A stretch of 64,000 nucleotides of DNA from Parapristionchus giblindavisi (lineage: Eukaryota > Nematoda > Chromadorea > Rhabditida > Diplogasteridae), in contig CALSFV010000017.1 of assembly GCA_943737045.1 (NCBI GenBank), positions 1,302,001 to 1,366,000 on the forward strand, written 5' to 3'. Positions 23,001-33,567 of this stretch are shown here, piece after piece. Below the pieces are notes generated by a model, which saw only the letters and a list, made by a program, of their open reading frames with translations, was not told the origin of the DNA and ran no database searches. Within the stretch, counting starts at the first letter, position 1, and the number at the start of each line of letters is the position of its first letter. The translations under genes and the position numbers were made by a program.

Positions 23001-25022
23001 TTCACTACTCGTCGCAGATGCACTTTGGCGTTACCTCATTCCTAGTGAATAACAAGCAGTGAAGGGCCTTTGCAGTAAGCAGCTCCCCGTTCCCTTCCCT
23101 TCAGCCAGGCTCTAGTAGAGTAACAATGCACATAACTAGCACTATCCGCATCCGTCAACTTATACTTTATCACTTCCTATCCGACACCAAGATGAACGAT
23201 TCGGAGACCCTCCTGAAGTATGTTTATGGCACACATGCGAACACTACAACACCATCGAGAATTGGTTTCATCGCTTCAAATAAGACGACTTTTCCTTCAA
23301 TGAACAAGATCGATCTGGGAGCCCCATGAAGTTGGATTTGGATACGTTGAAGAAAGTTGTGAAAACGGACCCATTCCAGTGTGCCCTTGAAATGGCCACT
23401 ACACTTGAAGTTCACCATAGCACATTCGATGAAGGCCCGGAATCCATTGCTATAGGAAAAAAAATCATTCGATTCATACCCCTTGAAATGGCCTTAGCCA
23501 AACTTGATCGTCGATTCGATGATTCCATTAAACTCCTCACTCTCCACTCTGTGGATCGATAGCTGGACCGGCTTATAACGGGGGATGAAAGGTGGGTCCT
23601 CTACGAAAACAACCACAGGGGAGATCAGTGGGTAGAAGAAGGAGAGACCCCAGGGGATGTCTCCAAACCGAACCCGCACACCAAGAAAATCATGTTGTCA
23701 GTGCGTTGCGGAGTGTATGGTGTGATCAACTGGTAGCTGTTCCCCGAGGGCATGATAAGTACTGGGGCCAAGTACGTCACACAACTATGAAATCTGAAGA
23801 ATACAGTCGATCATTCAAGCCAGGAGGACAAGAAAGTGTATTATCATCCTGATAACGCCTGTCCCCATATCTCCATTAAAGTCAAGCAGGAACTGGCTGG
23901 ATATGGATGGATGGTTCTCCCTCCACCACCGTATTCTCCAGGCTTGGCCCTGTCGAATTACAGGCCTTTCGCAGACCTAGCCCGTGCCCTTCGAGATAGG
24001 GCCTTCAATTCCCGTGAAAGTGTCGAGTCTGCACTCAAGCAATACTTTGCTTTGCGCCCAGCTGGGTTATACAGGGACGGGTTCCATAAAATGGTGGAAC
24101 ATTGTACATAAGTTGCCAATAATGATGGCACGTATAATTGATCTCGTGTTATTGTTCCTTCGAAGAAATAAAGTTTTCAAAAATAGACAAAGACTTTCCC
24201 GCCAACCTAATAGTACGGGAGATTACGGTAGCTGAAACCCTTACATGAGCTACTGTAGATTATCGATCTTTTGAGATTTCGGTTGATTATTGATATATTA
24301 ACATTACGGTAGCTTATTGTTCAATAGATCTTACGGTAGATTATTGATCAATGGTTCTTGATTCAGGGTCAGGCAAAGGCCACACGATACAGTGTTCTGA
24401 AGGATGACGTGGGAACAACAGCGGATGCCATGCAGTCACTCATGGCTGCACTGTGCTTCACGCATCAGGTACTGTACTTGAGCTAATCGATAGTCCTGGT
24501 AGTAATCGTAAATTTATCTATCAATCGATATTAAAAGAATGATCTATTTATTCTGGTCGATGTAAGGTCTGTGTTGTCTCTTGATCCAGTGAACAAGTTT
24601 GAAGGTGTCAGCCAATTCGATATCCATTCCTGAGCCCATCTATCAATCGGATGAATGGGCGAAGAGAGGAGCGAGCAACTACAAGATGTTCCGGTCAGAT
24701 TTGGGTTTCATGCGGCAAACCTAGTTGTTCGTCACTATTGATACCTCGATAGTCATAGTGCAAAAGATAGTACAGTAGTTGTAAGCATTTCTCATTGAGT
24801 ATGTGTTGGATTTATGATTTATGTTATTATTATAGTTATTATTATTATTTTTAATATTGTATTATTAGTAATGAAAATATTTGCAGTGAGTTGTTTGACA
24901 AGAAGAAGAATGGATCAACGACGATGAATGGAAATGATAGAGGCTCCGATCCGTATTCCGAGTACAATAAGAAGCTGACCTATTGGAACACTTCACTGGA
25001 GAAGACACGATCCAACGCCTAA
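8161..25022 (+). CDS. WAGO-clade Argonaute 1 (PAZ-PIWI protein), 35 exons
   Basis: Exons: 8161-8383, 8507-8541, 8873-8971, 9052-9098, 9835-9942, 9995-10060, 10165-10267, 10658-10732, 10781-10830, 10885-10959, 13599-13695, 13983-14070, 16838-16898, 17372-17442, 17532-17635, 17886-17983, 18036-18087, 18268-18363, 18673-18785, 18977-19082, 19687-19779, 19845-19921, 20180-20301, 20631-20721, 20764-20844, 20960-21077, 21143-21217, 21304-21360, 21459-21527, 21786-21866, 22504-22590, 22834-22944, 24367-24468, 24605-24693, 24887-25022; 1051 aa, in frame throughout. It should bind small RNAs and direct silencing. The N-terminus (about 1-75) is Gly/Ser/Arg-rich. The PIWI domain shows GYDVWHPTG (D759), SRDGISEGQ (D841) and IPEPIYQSDEWAKRG, where the position of the Ago2 catalytic His is D993. 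That C-terminal pattern is typical of nematode WAGO proteins, many of which are thought not to slice. Exon 17 uses a GC donor. Introns 10, 12, 30 and 32 carry large insertions. The WAGO subclass is not resolved. Confidence 0.9.
8703..8801. repeat. 99-bp hairpin repeat in Argonaute 1 intron 2
   Basis: Perfect 16-bp inverted ends (CTCTGGTATTTCAAAAC at 8703 and its complement ending at 8801). It lies in the one intron that Argonaute 2 lacks. No ORF. Confidence 0.7.
11023..13440. repeat. 2.4-kb giant palindrome inside Argonaute 1 intron 10
   Basis: Left arm about 11023-12140 and right arm about 12330-13440 are reverse complements with scattered differences, around a loop of about 190 bp. Anchors: AAAACGCGGTCTCTGTAAGA at 11023 mirrored by the right end at 13440; CTTGATAAATTGTGTTCCGC near 11879 mirrored near 12580; GGTCGACCCATGACGTTCAT at 12114 mirrored at 12356. 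Each arm carries a tRNA-gene-like B box (GGGTTCGAGTCC near 11514). The ORF pairs inside are mirror images and non-coding. AAT microsatellites flank both outer ends. No transposase is visible. Confidence 0.85.
14248..16773. mobile_element. Long-TIR element A (2.5 kb) in Argonaute 1 intron 12
   Basis: Terminal inverted repeats of about 685 bp (14248-14936 and 16095-16773) start ATATCACGGATCTCCTGT. They match over nearly their whole length, for example TGTACGCGCGAAAACGTCAT at 14520 mirrored at 16511. The 1.16-kb middle carries a coding stretch (see 15208-15924). The end sequence is shared with element B at 33568-35215, so the two belong to one family. No recognisable transposase, and no clear target duplication. 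Confidence 0.8.
15208..15924 (+). pseudogene. Cargo ORF of long-TIR element A (GWAL-type protein, possibly broken)
   Basis: The main open stretch ends at 15924 and includes KPIGWALRTTKKGGKY, then an alpha-helical segment with LTxxQI-like MTHEQIKNLIRTLV, then acidic residues to the stop. An upstream exon at 15208-15361 encodes an acidic and Cys-containing segment. A possible first exon with ATG at 15093 could join in phase, but the 15361 donor (GTAAGT) does not join the main ORF in frame, so the gene may be decayed or the model wrong. The spacing of GWAL, helical block and QI motif resembles transposon-borne ORFs I recall from cnidarians and other invertebrates; this is recollection, not a search result. 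It is not part of the Argonaute. Confidence 0.4.
18088..18267 (+). other. GC-AG intron (non-canonical donor) in Argonaute 1
   Basis: The exon ends TGCTCAG and the intron begins GCATGT; the acceptor is TTTGCAG. Argonaute 2 has a normal GTATGA donor at the homologous place, and both exons are exactly 52 nt long. The nearest GT (18074) would cut the exon short and break the frame. CAG/GCATGT fits the known GC-donor consensus. Confidence 0.75.
18423..18565. repeat. 143-bp hairpin MITE in Argonaute 1 intron 18
   Basis: The ends GTGTGTTGGGTCCCAAGTGG (left) and its near complement (right) form an inverted repeat of about 30 bp. The core GGGTCCCAAGTGG also occurs in the imperfect palindrome at 33003-33150. 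Confidence 0.65.
22021..22373 (-). mobile_element. SINE-like insert with tRNA-derived head
   Basis: In Argonaute 1 intron 30. The outer ends form a 12-bp inverted repeat (CACGGCGGTTCA, 22021-22032 and 22362-22373). On the minus strand, 22178-22106 carries an A box (TGGCTTAGTGG) and a B box (GGTTCGAATCC) as in a Pol III promoter. The acceptor and anticodon stems do not pair, so it is not a working tRNA gene. Best read as a tRNA-derived SINE or a MITE that captured one. Confidence 0.5.
22962..24210 (+). mobile_element. Mariner transposon, inactivated
   Basis: 1249 bp in Argonaute 1 intron 32, with terminal inverted repeats of at least 25 bp starting TTAGGTTGGCGGGAAAGTC. TA target duplications are at 22960-22961 and 24211-24212. 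The plus-strand transposase survives only as fragments: TGDERWVLYEN (first catalytic Asp), HPDNACPH (second Asp) and YSPGLALSNYRPF, where the usual PSD third Asp is replaced by Asn. Stops and frameshifts interrupt the reading, so it is not functional. The element resembles the irritans/cecropia style of mariner, but the subfamily is not certain. Confidence 0.93.
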
Positions 25023-25811
25023 GCTCCGCCCCCTTTCTTATGTATCTATTTTTTTAAACAGTCTATGTATCGATCTAACCCTTACTGATTACATTTACCT
25101 TGTGTATATCCGAATCTACCCTTTGTTGTACATACAATTCTTTTTATCCCCGTTATTTTGTGTAGTATCCAGAAGTTACCCAATCAATAATCCGTCTTTA
25201 CGTATTTATTTTGCTTCCTTGTCCATTCCAGATGAAAACAACAAACAGTTCATGCATAATGCTTTTAATCTCGCCTGCTCGTGTCAATTGATTCGATTGA
25301 TTTATTGATTTATTGATTGCTTTAAGTGCACCGCAATCGTTGCGGTTCTCGTTTGCACTCAATATGTTGTTTATTTACTTACTCTGCCAATAGGTGATCA
25401 TCATCATCTTTTGTATAGCCTTACCCTTCCATGCAATATGCTTTTACCACTTATTTTTTTGTTATTATAATTTATGTGTATTTTTGTTGTTTTAACCATA
25501 CAGGCTACAGCCTTTTTCCACCTACATTTGTTTATGTGATGTGCAAAAGTCACGAAAGGAAACGAAAAAAGAGAAATATTTTGTGATTTTCTTTTGATTT
25601 CGTAACTTTTGAACAAAAAATAATTATCCTCGTTTTTGTCACACTTAGAATGCAACCAGAAGATAATCAATGTACGTTCATCCAACAATAAAAAGTAGTC
25701 GAAGTTGCCGTAATTATTGATTGACAAATCGTTGGTTGCGATTGGATACTGTATCACTGAGATGGATAATGATTGATTAAGCGATTTCAGGTGTGATACA
25801 GATATTGATTG

Positions 25812-26621
25812 ATGACAAATCCGGACACTCAACGTGGCAGAGGAGGAGGGCGAGGGGGAGGAGGTTACGGTAGAGGCGGAGGTGGAGGAGGAGAGCGGGG
25901 AGGATACGGTAGAGGTGGAGGAGGAGATCGCGGAGGATACGGTAGAGGTGGAGGAGGAGATCGCGGAGGATATGGTAGAGGTGGAGGAGGAGATCGCGGA
26001 GGATACGGTAGAGGTGGAGGTGGGGACCGTGGTGGTTACGGTAGAGGTGGAGGAGGAGATCGCGGAGGATACGGTAGGGGCGGAGGTGGGGACCGCGGGG
26101 GTTACGGTAGGGGCGGAGGCGGAGATAGAGGACGTGGCGGTGGTGGAAATGGTAAGTGGTTACTGTAGTTTACTGTTGAGTAACCACTAGTAGTTCCGCC
26201 TTGTTGCAGTGAGCGCTCAATTCGAGAACCTAAATCTCGGTCCCGACCCAGCTCCACTACCATTCAAACCTCCACAACCGGGCGAGCAGGACGGATACAA
26301 GGCTGCGCCCAGACCCCAGAAGGCTTTCAGAGAAGGAAAACAGGTACTGTAGAATGTGTACACTACTACTTGTGTATTACAGATTGATGTTCGAAATCGG
26401 AACATTTTTCTAAATATACCTATTTTTTATATTAAGATTTATTTGCAGACGTTGAATCTGATCACGAACTTGTATGGAATTCAGTACGAGTTTGACAACA
26501 AGTGAGTATTGCTAAACGAATTCGGGGACGGATATACGATCAATCAATGAGCTTTTTCTCTACGGGATGATAGTAGCAATATTGATGTTATCGTTGTAAT
26601 ATTAATGGTACAAGTAACGAC

Positions 26622-26680
<59 letters not shown>

Positions 26681-29600
26681 TGAGCTTTCAGGATCGTCTA
26701 CCAATACGATATGATGATCGATATGCAAGTGATCGAGGAAACTGACGAGGGATCGAAAACCCGTCTCATCTCACTCAATAAGGGACCCAAGGATGAGTTA
26801 GTTATCAACTTATTGATTGATTTATCGATTTATTGATTGATTTGAGTGCGGCCAGCCACGAGCGGAACGAGATCATCCGAGAGGCGGTTAAGAGGGGATT
26901 GGAGACGTACAAGTAAGGAGTGACCACCTCTAATGGAAATTGTCTAGCACTACTTCAAAACACGGAACCTGATCCAAAGTATAGTATACAAGTCCAGTGT
27001 AAAATGCCCTTTCGTGTTTATTTCACTTTTTTCGTATCCTTTGGGAATGGTCCCGTGTTCTGAAGTATTGCCAATTTTCTTGTATCGTTGGCGAATTGTT
27101 ATCTGTACATACGTTCATAGGCTCACACAAAATAGATGATAAGAATCTGTCCCAGTGGACACATCTTTGACCTTTTGATATTACAGTATCCTCTCGAAGA
27201 AGGGTGCCATAGTGCACGATGGCTCTGCCATGATGTACGCTAGCGAGTCACTCTGTGATAAGCTCAAACCGATCGATAATACGATTACGGTAAGCTTCCA
27301 TGATTACTGTATATTGTATTGATTGATTCTCCGAGTCTTATGGTGCTAGACATTGATTTATTGATCGATTCCAGGAGAGATACTGTAGTTTGTATTGATT
27401 GTTTTGTTAAAGTACCATCTTTTTGCAGGTTACGGTAGAATCGTTGGATCCCGGCGTGCGTTTTCTCATTCGTAATCGACTCGTGCGTAATATTATTATG
27501 AAGGTGAGTGAATATTATTGATTATATATTGATATGGATACGGTAAGATTGGCTGGCCTATCGATTGATCTTCACTTTTAGGTGACTGCTACGAAGCAGT
27601 TTAACATGAAGGATCTATCCGGGCAATCAAAGTAAGTGAAAGATCAGGGAAAGATTAAAGATCAAAGATCAATTTGCTAATGTGATTTTCAGTATCGATC
27701 GCTCAGAGATGGATCAGTCTGTGAAGCAATTCCACGAAGTTCTCACCTCTGTCGATGCTGTCAATCGGTGAATTTAACGTTCCGAATTCGTACTCTCGAT
27801 TTCTACCTTTATTGAACGAACGATTATAGGAGTCGTTTCACCAATGTACATGTCATAGTAGCGATTATCGTTATTACTATTATTATTGTTATTGTTATTG
27901 TTGATTTCAGTGGAAATTGGACATTCTTCCGTGGTGGAAAGCTATTCAAACATGATCCTGATGCGGCTGCGACTGGAAGGAACAAGTACGCAACGGATAT
28001 TGGATGCGTGAGCGAATCATTACATTTTTGTTGTTGTTGTATTGATTCTGTTGTGCCCTTGATTGTTATCATGCTAATAATCTCTCTAATGTGTTTTCAA
28101 ATTTCTGATCAGAAGATGTAAATTAAAAATATTGATCGAATTCGGGAACCCTTCCTCTACAGGGACAAGAGCGTCGCCCCGGTATGAACAAGGGTTTCAC
28201 TGTGGTTGAGGGAGCAGATGGACGAGCCATGGCAGCACTGAATATTGATGGTTTGTTTGTCTGCTCTATTGGTCATTATCCCCCCCCCCACTATTGATTT
28301 ATTGATTGTTATTTTAGTGACAACGGGAACGTTCTGGAAGGAGGAACCATTGGTGGATCTCATCATGCAGATTATGGGGTACGCTAGAGGCAGTGATGGG
28401 GGATGTTGTAGTCGGATAGGTTATTGTAGTCGCATCGGTTACTGTAGTTGGAACGATTACTGTTGGATGGATTACAGTAACCCGTGAGCACGTACCACTC
28501 TTACCACCCTATTTGTAGATGGAGGAAGCCCGCTGATGCAAAATGGGACGCCCGCGCTATTGCGAGAGTGAACGCGAAGGTCAAAGGTAAAGAATGTTCT
28601 CTCTCTTTGACGGTTCATTTGATTTATCGATTTATTGATTGATTGACAGACCTTCGTGTATCGTATTCTAATGGCAAAGATTCCAACCGTTTCCACTTCA
28701 TATCGTGCGGACTTACGGCAACGAGCAGAAGAACGTCTGATGGAAAGACCATTATGGTACGATTTATTGATTGATTGACTAGTGACATTTGTTTTATCAT
28801 GATTTAATTGCTTCACTTTTTCAGGAGCTTCGTACTATAGAGAATCTGCTGGATTCGGGCAAAGACGAGTCGCTAACGTATCTTAAATTCTCCAATCAAA
28901 ATATACGGTATGGTTACTTTAATTAGCTCCTATTAATTGATATTAGGGTTACTGTAGATATTATTGATTGTCCTTTTCGTTTCAGTCTGAAACAGTGGCC
29001 GTGCATTGAGAGTAGACGCTGCAGAAAGGATGCCATGGTATGACTGCGAATTCTTCTTGGTTAATCAATAATCGTACGCCATAGTTATTTTTTAGAAATT
29101 AATAATTCAATAATTACCGTAGTGATATGATACAATATGATTGCAGGGCAAATACCAGACACTGCTGGAGTATTTTCCCATTGAACTACTGGAAGTGATG
29201 CCCCATCAGAGAGTATCAATCAAGAAACAAGATGCCAATCCGGTACGTATATGAAAGAATACGATCTCTTTTTTTAACTAAACGAGATGATTTTGGAAGT
29301 ATAATTGAACTGAAGACTTTGCATTAAACAATTTCGAAGAATAACGATTCTTCTAAATCGACCCACTATTTAAAATAAATCGTGTGAGGACGCAGAAAAT
29401 GTATGAATCGGTCCATTACAGGAGCAGGCGATGCGTCCAAATGATCGATACAGAGATGTGAGCGCAGCTATCAAAGCACTCAATCTATTCGGTGGAAAGG
29501 GACAAAAAGCAGCGGACAAGAACCACGTCCTCGAAGCGTATGTTCCCGTTTTCACCCATTTTATTACAATGTAAATTAATCATTGTTTAAAAAATATTTC

Positions 29601-30276
29601 TCAATCAATGTGCCTCTTGCGAAAAAAGAAACAAGGGTTAATAATGGTTTTATTTAAAAAATATTTTTTTCATTTATTTATTTGCAGCTTCGGTATCCAT
29701 GTTCAGCGTGATCCGCTGCGTGCGATTGGTATTCGTCGTCGAATGCCCGGTGTGATGTTTGGACGAGGAGCTGCGGCTGACGTCAATGACAAGGTATACT
29801 GTAAAGACACGATAAATAGAGATCACTGGGAAACAGTAGTATAACTTCTATATATTCATACATTTTGATATCTTGTCATAATTGGAGTACAATAATCAAT
29901 ATTTGTTGTTATTGAATCAATATCACATGATTACGGTATATCTCATCAGGCTTCCTTCCGCACTGGACGCCTCAGTTACGATAAGGGTGGATATATCGAT
30001 CTCTTCTTTATCGCATGGAGTGATGAGCAGACGAGAGATGTACCGAACGTTAGACTCATAGTAAGTTATTGATTGATTTCAGATCGAGGTTACAGTAATC
30101 GCTCCTATGCAGGTGGATCAATCGATGAAGAATTTGATGGACGAAGGAAAGAAGAAGGGAATGCAATTCACTCACGTCGAGAAGGAATTGTTAGTTTGTT
30201 TTTTTGTTATTTTAATTGCCTGCCACCTCTGTCAATACAAATAAAAATACAGACAATAAAAAGAACCTCCAGATAA

Positions 30277-30330
<54 letters not shown>

Positions 30331-32991
30331 TACGGACTATCCCTCGATTGTTCAGTGTAAACCCCTCCAAGCTATACGAGCGCATGCAAAAGCTTCAAGA
30401 GAGGAAGAAGACGACTCCGTCCTTGAAGAATGTCATCGTGTTCTACATCGAGCCTGAAGCCGGAAAGCACCATGGTGATTATTCTTTAGTCTTGCTCTTT
30501 TCCTATCGATTGATTTCTCAATTTATTGATTAATTCAGGAGAGCTGAAGCTATTCGAGCGTAGGTTCCTCATCCCCACCCAGCATCTCACGCTGGAGAAC
30601 GCGAAGAAACTCGCTGAGGGCGATCGGTCAGTTTGAAAGGTTTACAAAGTTTTGTTAAATATTTATTTATTTACTTATTTAAATAATTAAACATTTGCAG
30701 ATCTCTCATGGAGAATGTTCTGATGAAGTTGAACATGAAGTCCGGTGGACACAACTACTCGATTAATCCGGAGAAATTCGCGTAAGGATATCTCATATAT
30801 TAGGTTGAGCAGAAACTCTTGCTTGATTTTTTCTCTTTCATATTCTTTGTCGTTAGAAAATTGTAAAGTTGGTATGTTACCGGAGAGGAAGAGAAAGGCA
30901 AAACTTTCTGCTCAATCTAATAAATTCTTTTGTAGGCTTTATTACTGTATACTAAATGAGATTAAGTTGATTACGTCAATCCTTTACAGTGGGAAGCTAT
31001 GGATGGATGGGAAGACGATGATTATGGGCTACGATGTGTGGCATGCCACTGGCCAATCACCACAAGACCGCATGAAAGGAATCATTGCGGCCCCTTCTGT
31101 TGTCGGCGTAAGTTGATATGTACATTGTTAACGCTCAACTTCCATCCTTCTGCCCTATGTAATATTGCCTCGGGACTTGGGAACGGACATGATTAGCATG
31201 TGCCAATACAAGATACCGTCGTAGACTTGCACCATCTAAGAACAATCAATCAATAATTATATCAATATCAATAATCATTGAATATTTGCAGTTCTCATTC
31301 AATGGAGGAGCCAAGCCGGATACATTTGTTGGTGACTACCATTACCAAGAGCCGACTAAGGAAAAGGTATAATCTATTACTGTAATCTATTGAATACATG
31401 TCAAAACATCAATTCCCGCTAATATTTTGAATAAGTGTGAGTTTTCATTGAAAAATCGAAAAAGTCAAAATCATCTATTGGGCATTGTATCTATTTTGAA
31501 CGTCAAACAATCGATAAAAATAAATATTTAGGTGAACAGTGAGATACTCAACCTTCGTATCAAGTGGATGCTCAAAGTATTTGAAGAGGTGAGGCAACTC
31601 ACACACAACCTCATGATTCGAGATATCAATCAATACTTGCAGAAACGCGGTGAGCTACCTCCTCTGATTATCGTGTGCAGAGACGGTATCTCCGATGGTC
31701 AATACAAATATGTAAGTCAATCGATAGTTATCGATTCGATATCTTTATTGATTGTAGGGAATGGAGGAACTGGAGGCGCTTCGTGAGGGCGCAGCCGAAT
31801 GGGCGGTGAGCAAGCAGCGTTCTGATTACTTTGCCCAGTTAAGAATACAGAAGGTATTTACATTATTCACATGTTAGTTTGCTGGTTCCCATATTATGAG
31901 CATAGGTGGGCGCGTGAAAACGAATATTTTCTGCGCACAGCCTTGCTTTCCCATGCGCATAGCCTTGACTAGCAAAAATTAGAAAAATTTTCGACGGATC
32001 AGCAAAAAATAGCCGTGCGCACAGCCTTGCCTCCCATTTTCCCGGTTTGCGCACAGCCTTTCCTCCAGCTTGCCCACCTATGATTATGAGCATTATTTGT
32101 GTATGCAATGAATCTACAATGACGTACTTGCAGAAGCCAATCAGCGATTACGCACCACAGTTCATCTTTGTCATCTCAACCAAACGTCATCATCGTCGTA
32201 TGTGGATGGTGAGAGTGGTGCATTGAGTGATTGATTGATTGAATGTCATTTCCCAATTTGTTCAGGAACGCGGAGCCATGCATGACAATATGCCAGCGAT
32301 GACAGTTGTCGATAACACCATCACATCTCCTGTTCTGTTCGAGTTCTTCCTTCAGACTCACACACCACTACAGGTATACTTTAACTTGATCAGTCGATGA
32401 ATAATTGATAAACAGTCTACGGTCCGGTTTAGCCGAAATCTATTAATCCGGTACATGTTTCAGGGTCAGGCCAAGGCAACTCGGTATATTGTGCTCAAGG
32501 ACGACCTTGGTACCACATCTGATGCCATGCAGTCGCTCATGGCTGCACTCTGTTTCGAGCATCAGGTACGGTAGTTGTAAAAAATCGATATCCAACGCTG
32601 AATCACCGATTTGGGAGGATTTCAGATCTCGGCGAACTCGATCTCGATCCCCGAGCCCGTCTATCAAGCTGATGAATGGGCGAAGAGAGGAGCGAGCAAC
32701 CATTCAATGTTCTGGTCAGATTATCTATTTGAATTTGTGAAAGAGAAGATGCCCACGTGATTTCCCCCAAAAATTTAGCGCTGGGTAGGAGTGCTGTGGA
32801 CATTTTTGGTCGGCCTCTCGGCGGTGGTGCTGTAGTATGAATGTGAAAGGCTTATTGGGTATTGTATTTCCTTGTTTACAATTGCACTTTACAGCGAGCT
32901 CTTCAAGATGGAAAACAACACATATGAGTTCTACACGAACAAATTGTCGTACTGGAACACTCTCCTTCAATATACAAGAAGTAACGCCTAA
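25812..32991 (+). CDS. WAGO-clade Argonaute 2 with RGG-repeat N-terminus, 34 exons
   Basis: Exons: 25812-26151, 26210-26343, 26449-26501, 26692-26796, 26847-26912, 27187-27289, 27429-27503, 27582-27631, 27693-27767, 27911-28007, 28163-28250, 28318-28378, 28519-28586, 28650-28756, 28825-28907, 28986-29037, 29147-29242, 29422-29537, 29688-29793, 29950-30060, 30113-30189, 30356-30474, 30539-30626, 30701-30781, 30990-31107, 31292-31366, 31532-31588, 31643-31711, 31758-31853, 32134-32208, 32266-32373, 32464-32565, 32626-32714, 32895-32991; 1078 aa. Residues about 8-112 are an RGG/RG repeat domain, likely disordered and a substrate for arginine methylation and Tudor or germ-granule partners (inference from other RG-rich Argonautes). 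The PIWI domain has GYDVWHATG (D799), CRDGISDGQ (D881) and IPEPVYQADEWAKRG (D1033 at the Ago2 His position). It lies 790 bp downstream of Argonaute 1 on the same strand, with matching exon structure, so it is a tandem duplicate; co-expression is plausible. Confidence 0.92.
25850..26133 (+). repeat. 33-bp coding minisatellite encoding RGG repeats
   Basis: Seven consecutive exact copies of the 11-residue unit GGYGRGGGGDR, preceded by a degenerate copy, within exon 1 of Argonaute 2. DNA units differ at silent sites (GGAGGAGATCGC versus GGTGGGGACCGC). Confidence 0.9.
26622..26681. repeat. AAT microsatellite in Argonaute 2 intron 3
   Basis: About 20 uninterrupted AAT units. A similar tract lies at 30277-30330 in intron 21. 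Confidence 0.95.
31901..32082. mobile_element. hAT-like MITE (CATAGGTGGGC family), copy in Argonaute 2
   Basis: 182 bp, with 11-bp terminal inverted repeats CATAGGTGGGC and their complement, and an exact 8-bp target duplication ATTATGAG on both sides. The interior repeats GCGCACAGCCTTGCC-like units in both orientations. It lies in intron 29. Other copies are at 42325-42517 and inside the 431-bp repeats at 39380 and 40733. Confidence 0.85.
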
Positions 32992-33002
32992 ACCCTTTAA
33001 CA

Positions 33003-33150
33003 TTTGCATGACGCCGACTCGAGTGTTGAGCTTCGGCGTAGATGTTCGTAGGATACTCAGTGCCAATGGGAAACCCCCACTTGGGACCCAATATTCTACG
33101 AACGCCAACTCTTCAATGCTCCACGCTTGCATCGACTTCGCGCAAATGCC
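33003..33150. repeat. Imperfect palindrome downstream of Argonaute 2
   Basis: About 150 bp. The left half, from CATTTGCATGACGCCGACTC, resembles the reverse complement of the right half ending GACTTCGCGCAAATG. The centre carries CCACTTGGGACCC, shared with the hairpin at 18423-18565. Confidence 0.5.
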
Positions 33151-33567
33151 CCTACACCAACTTGAATGGTTTATCAATCGATATACATTATGTTGTTGTT
33201 GTGATAGTAATCCTACTACAAGTGTCCATATTCTTTTCAATTATTCCGATATTCCATACGTTTACTTACAATAATTTATTCCAAGTCTCTCCCACTAATT
33301 TTCTTGTACATTGACATGTACATTCGACCCATTTAAATTTCTTTGTTTTATAGACTGCACATTACATGTATATGTAGATACTATGCAACACTTTCTGTTC
33401 GCCAGTAATCCTGTACATTGTGCATGTTAATCCAGTTTTACTACAAATTACCTATATCTCTTCATTCATCTATTCCTTACATATATTCCGTGTGAAATAT
33501 TCTGGTCCTACAACTATTCCTCCCACATTGAATTAGTCCTCCCGCACGCAGAAGCATATTGAGAACC

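Noticed and set aside
32725..33240. 171-aa minus-strand frame
   Set aside because: Crosses the last Argonaute 2 exon in antisense and the imperfect palindrome; no splice signals or recognisable domain.
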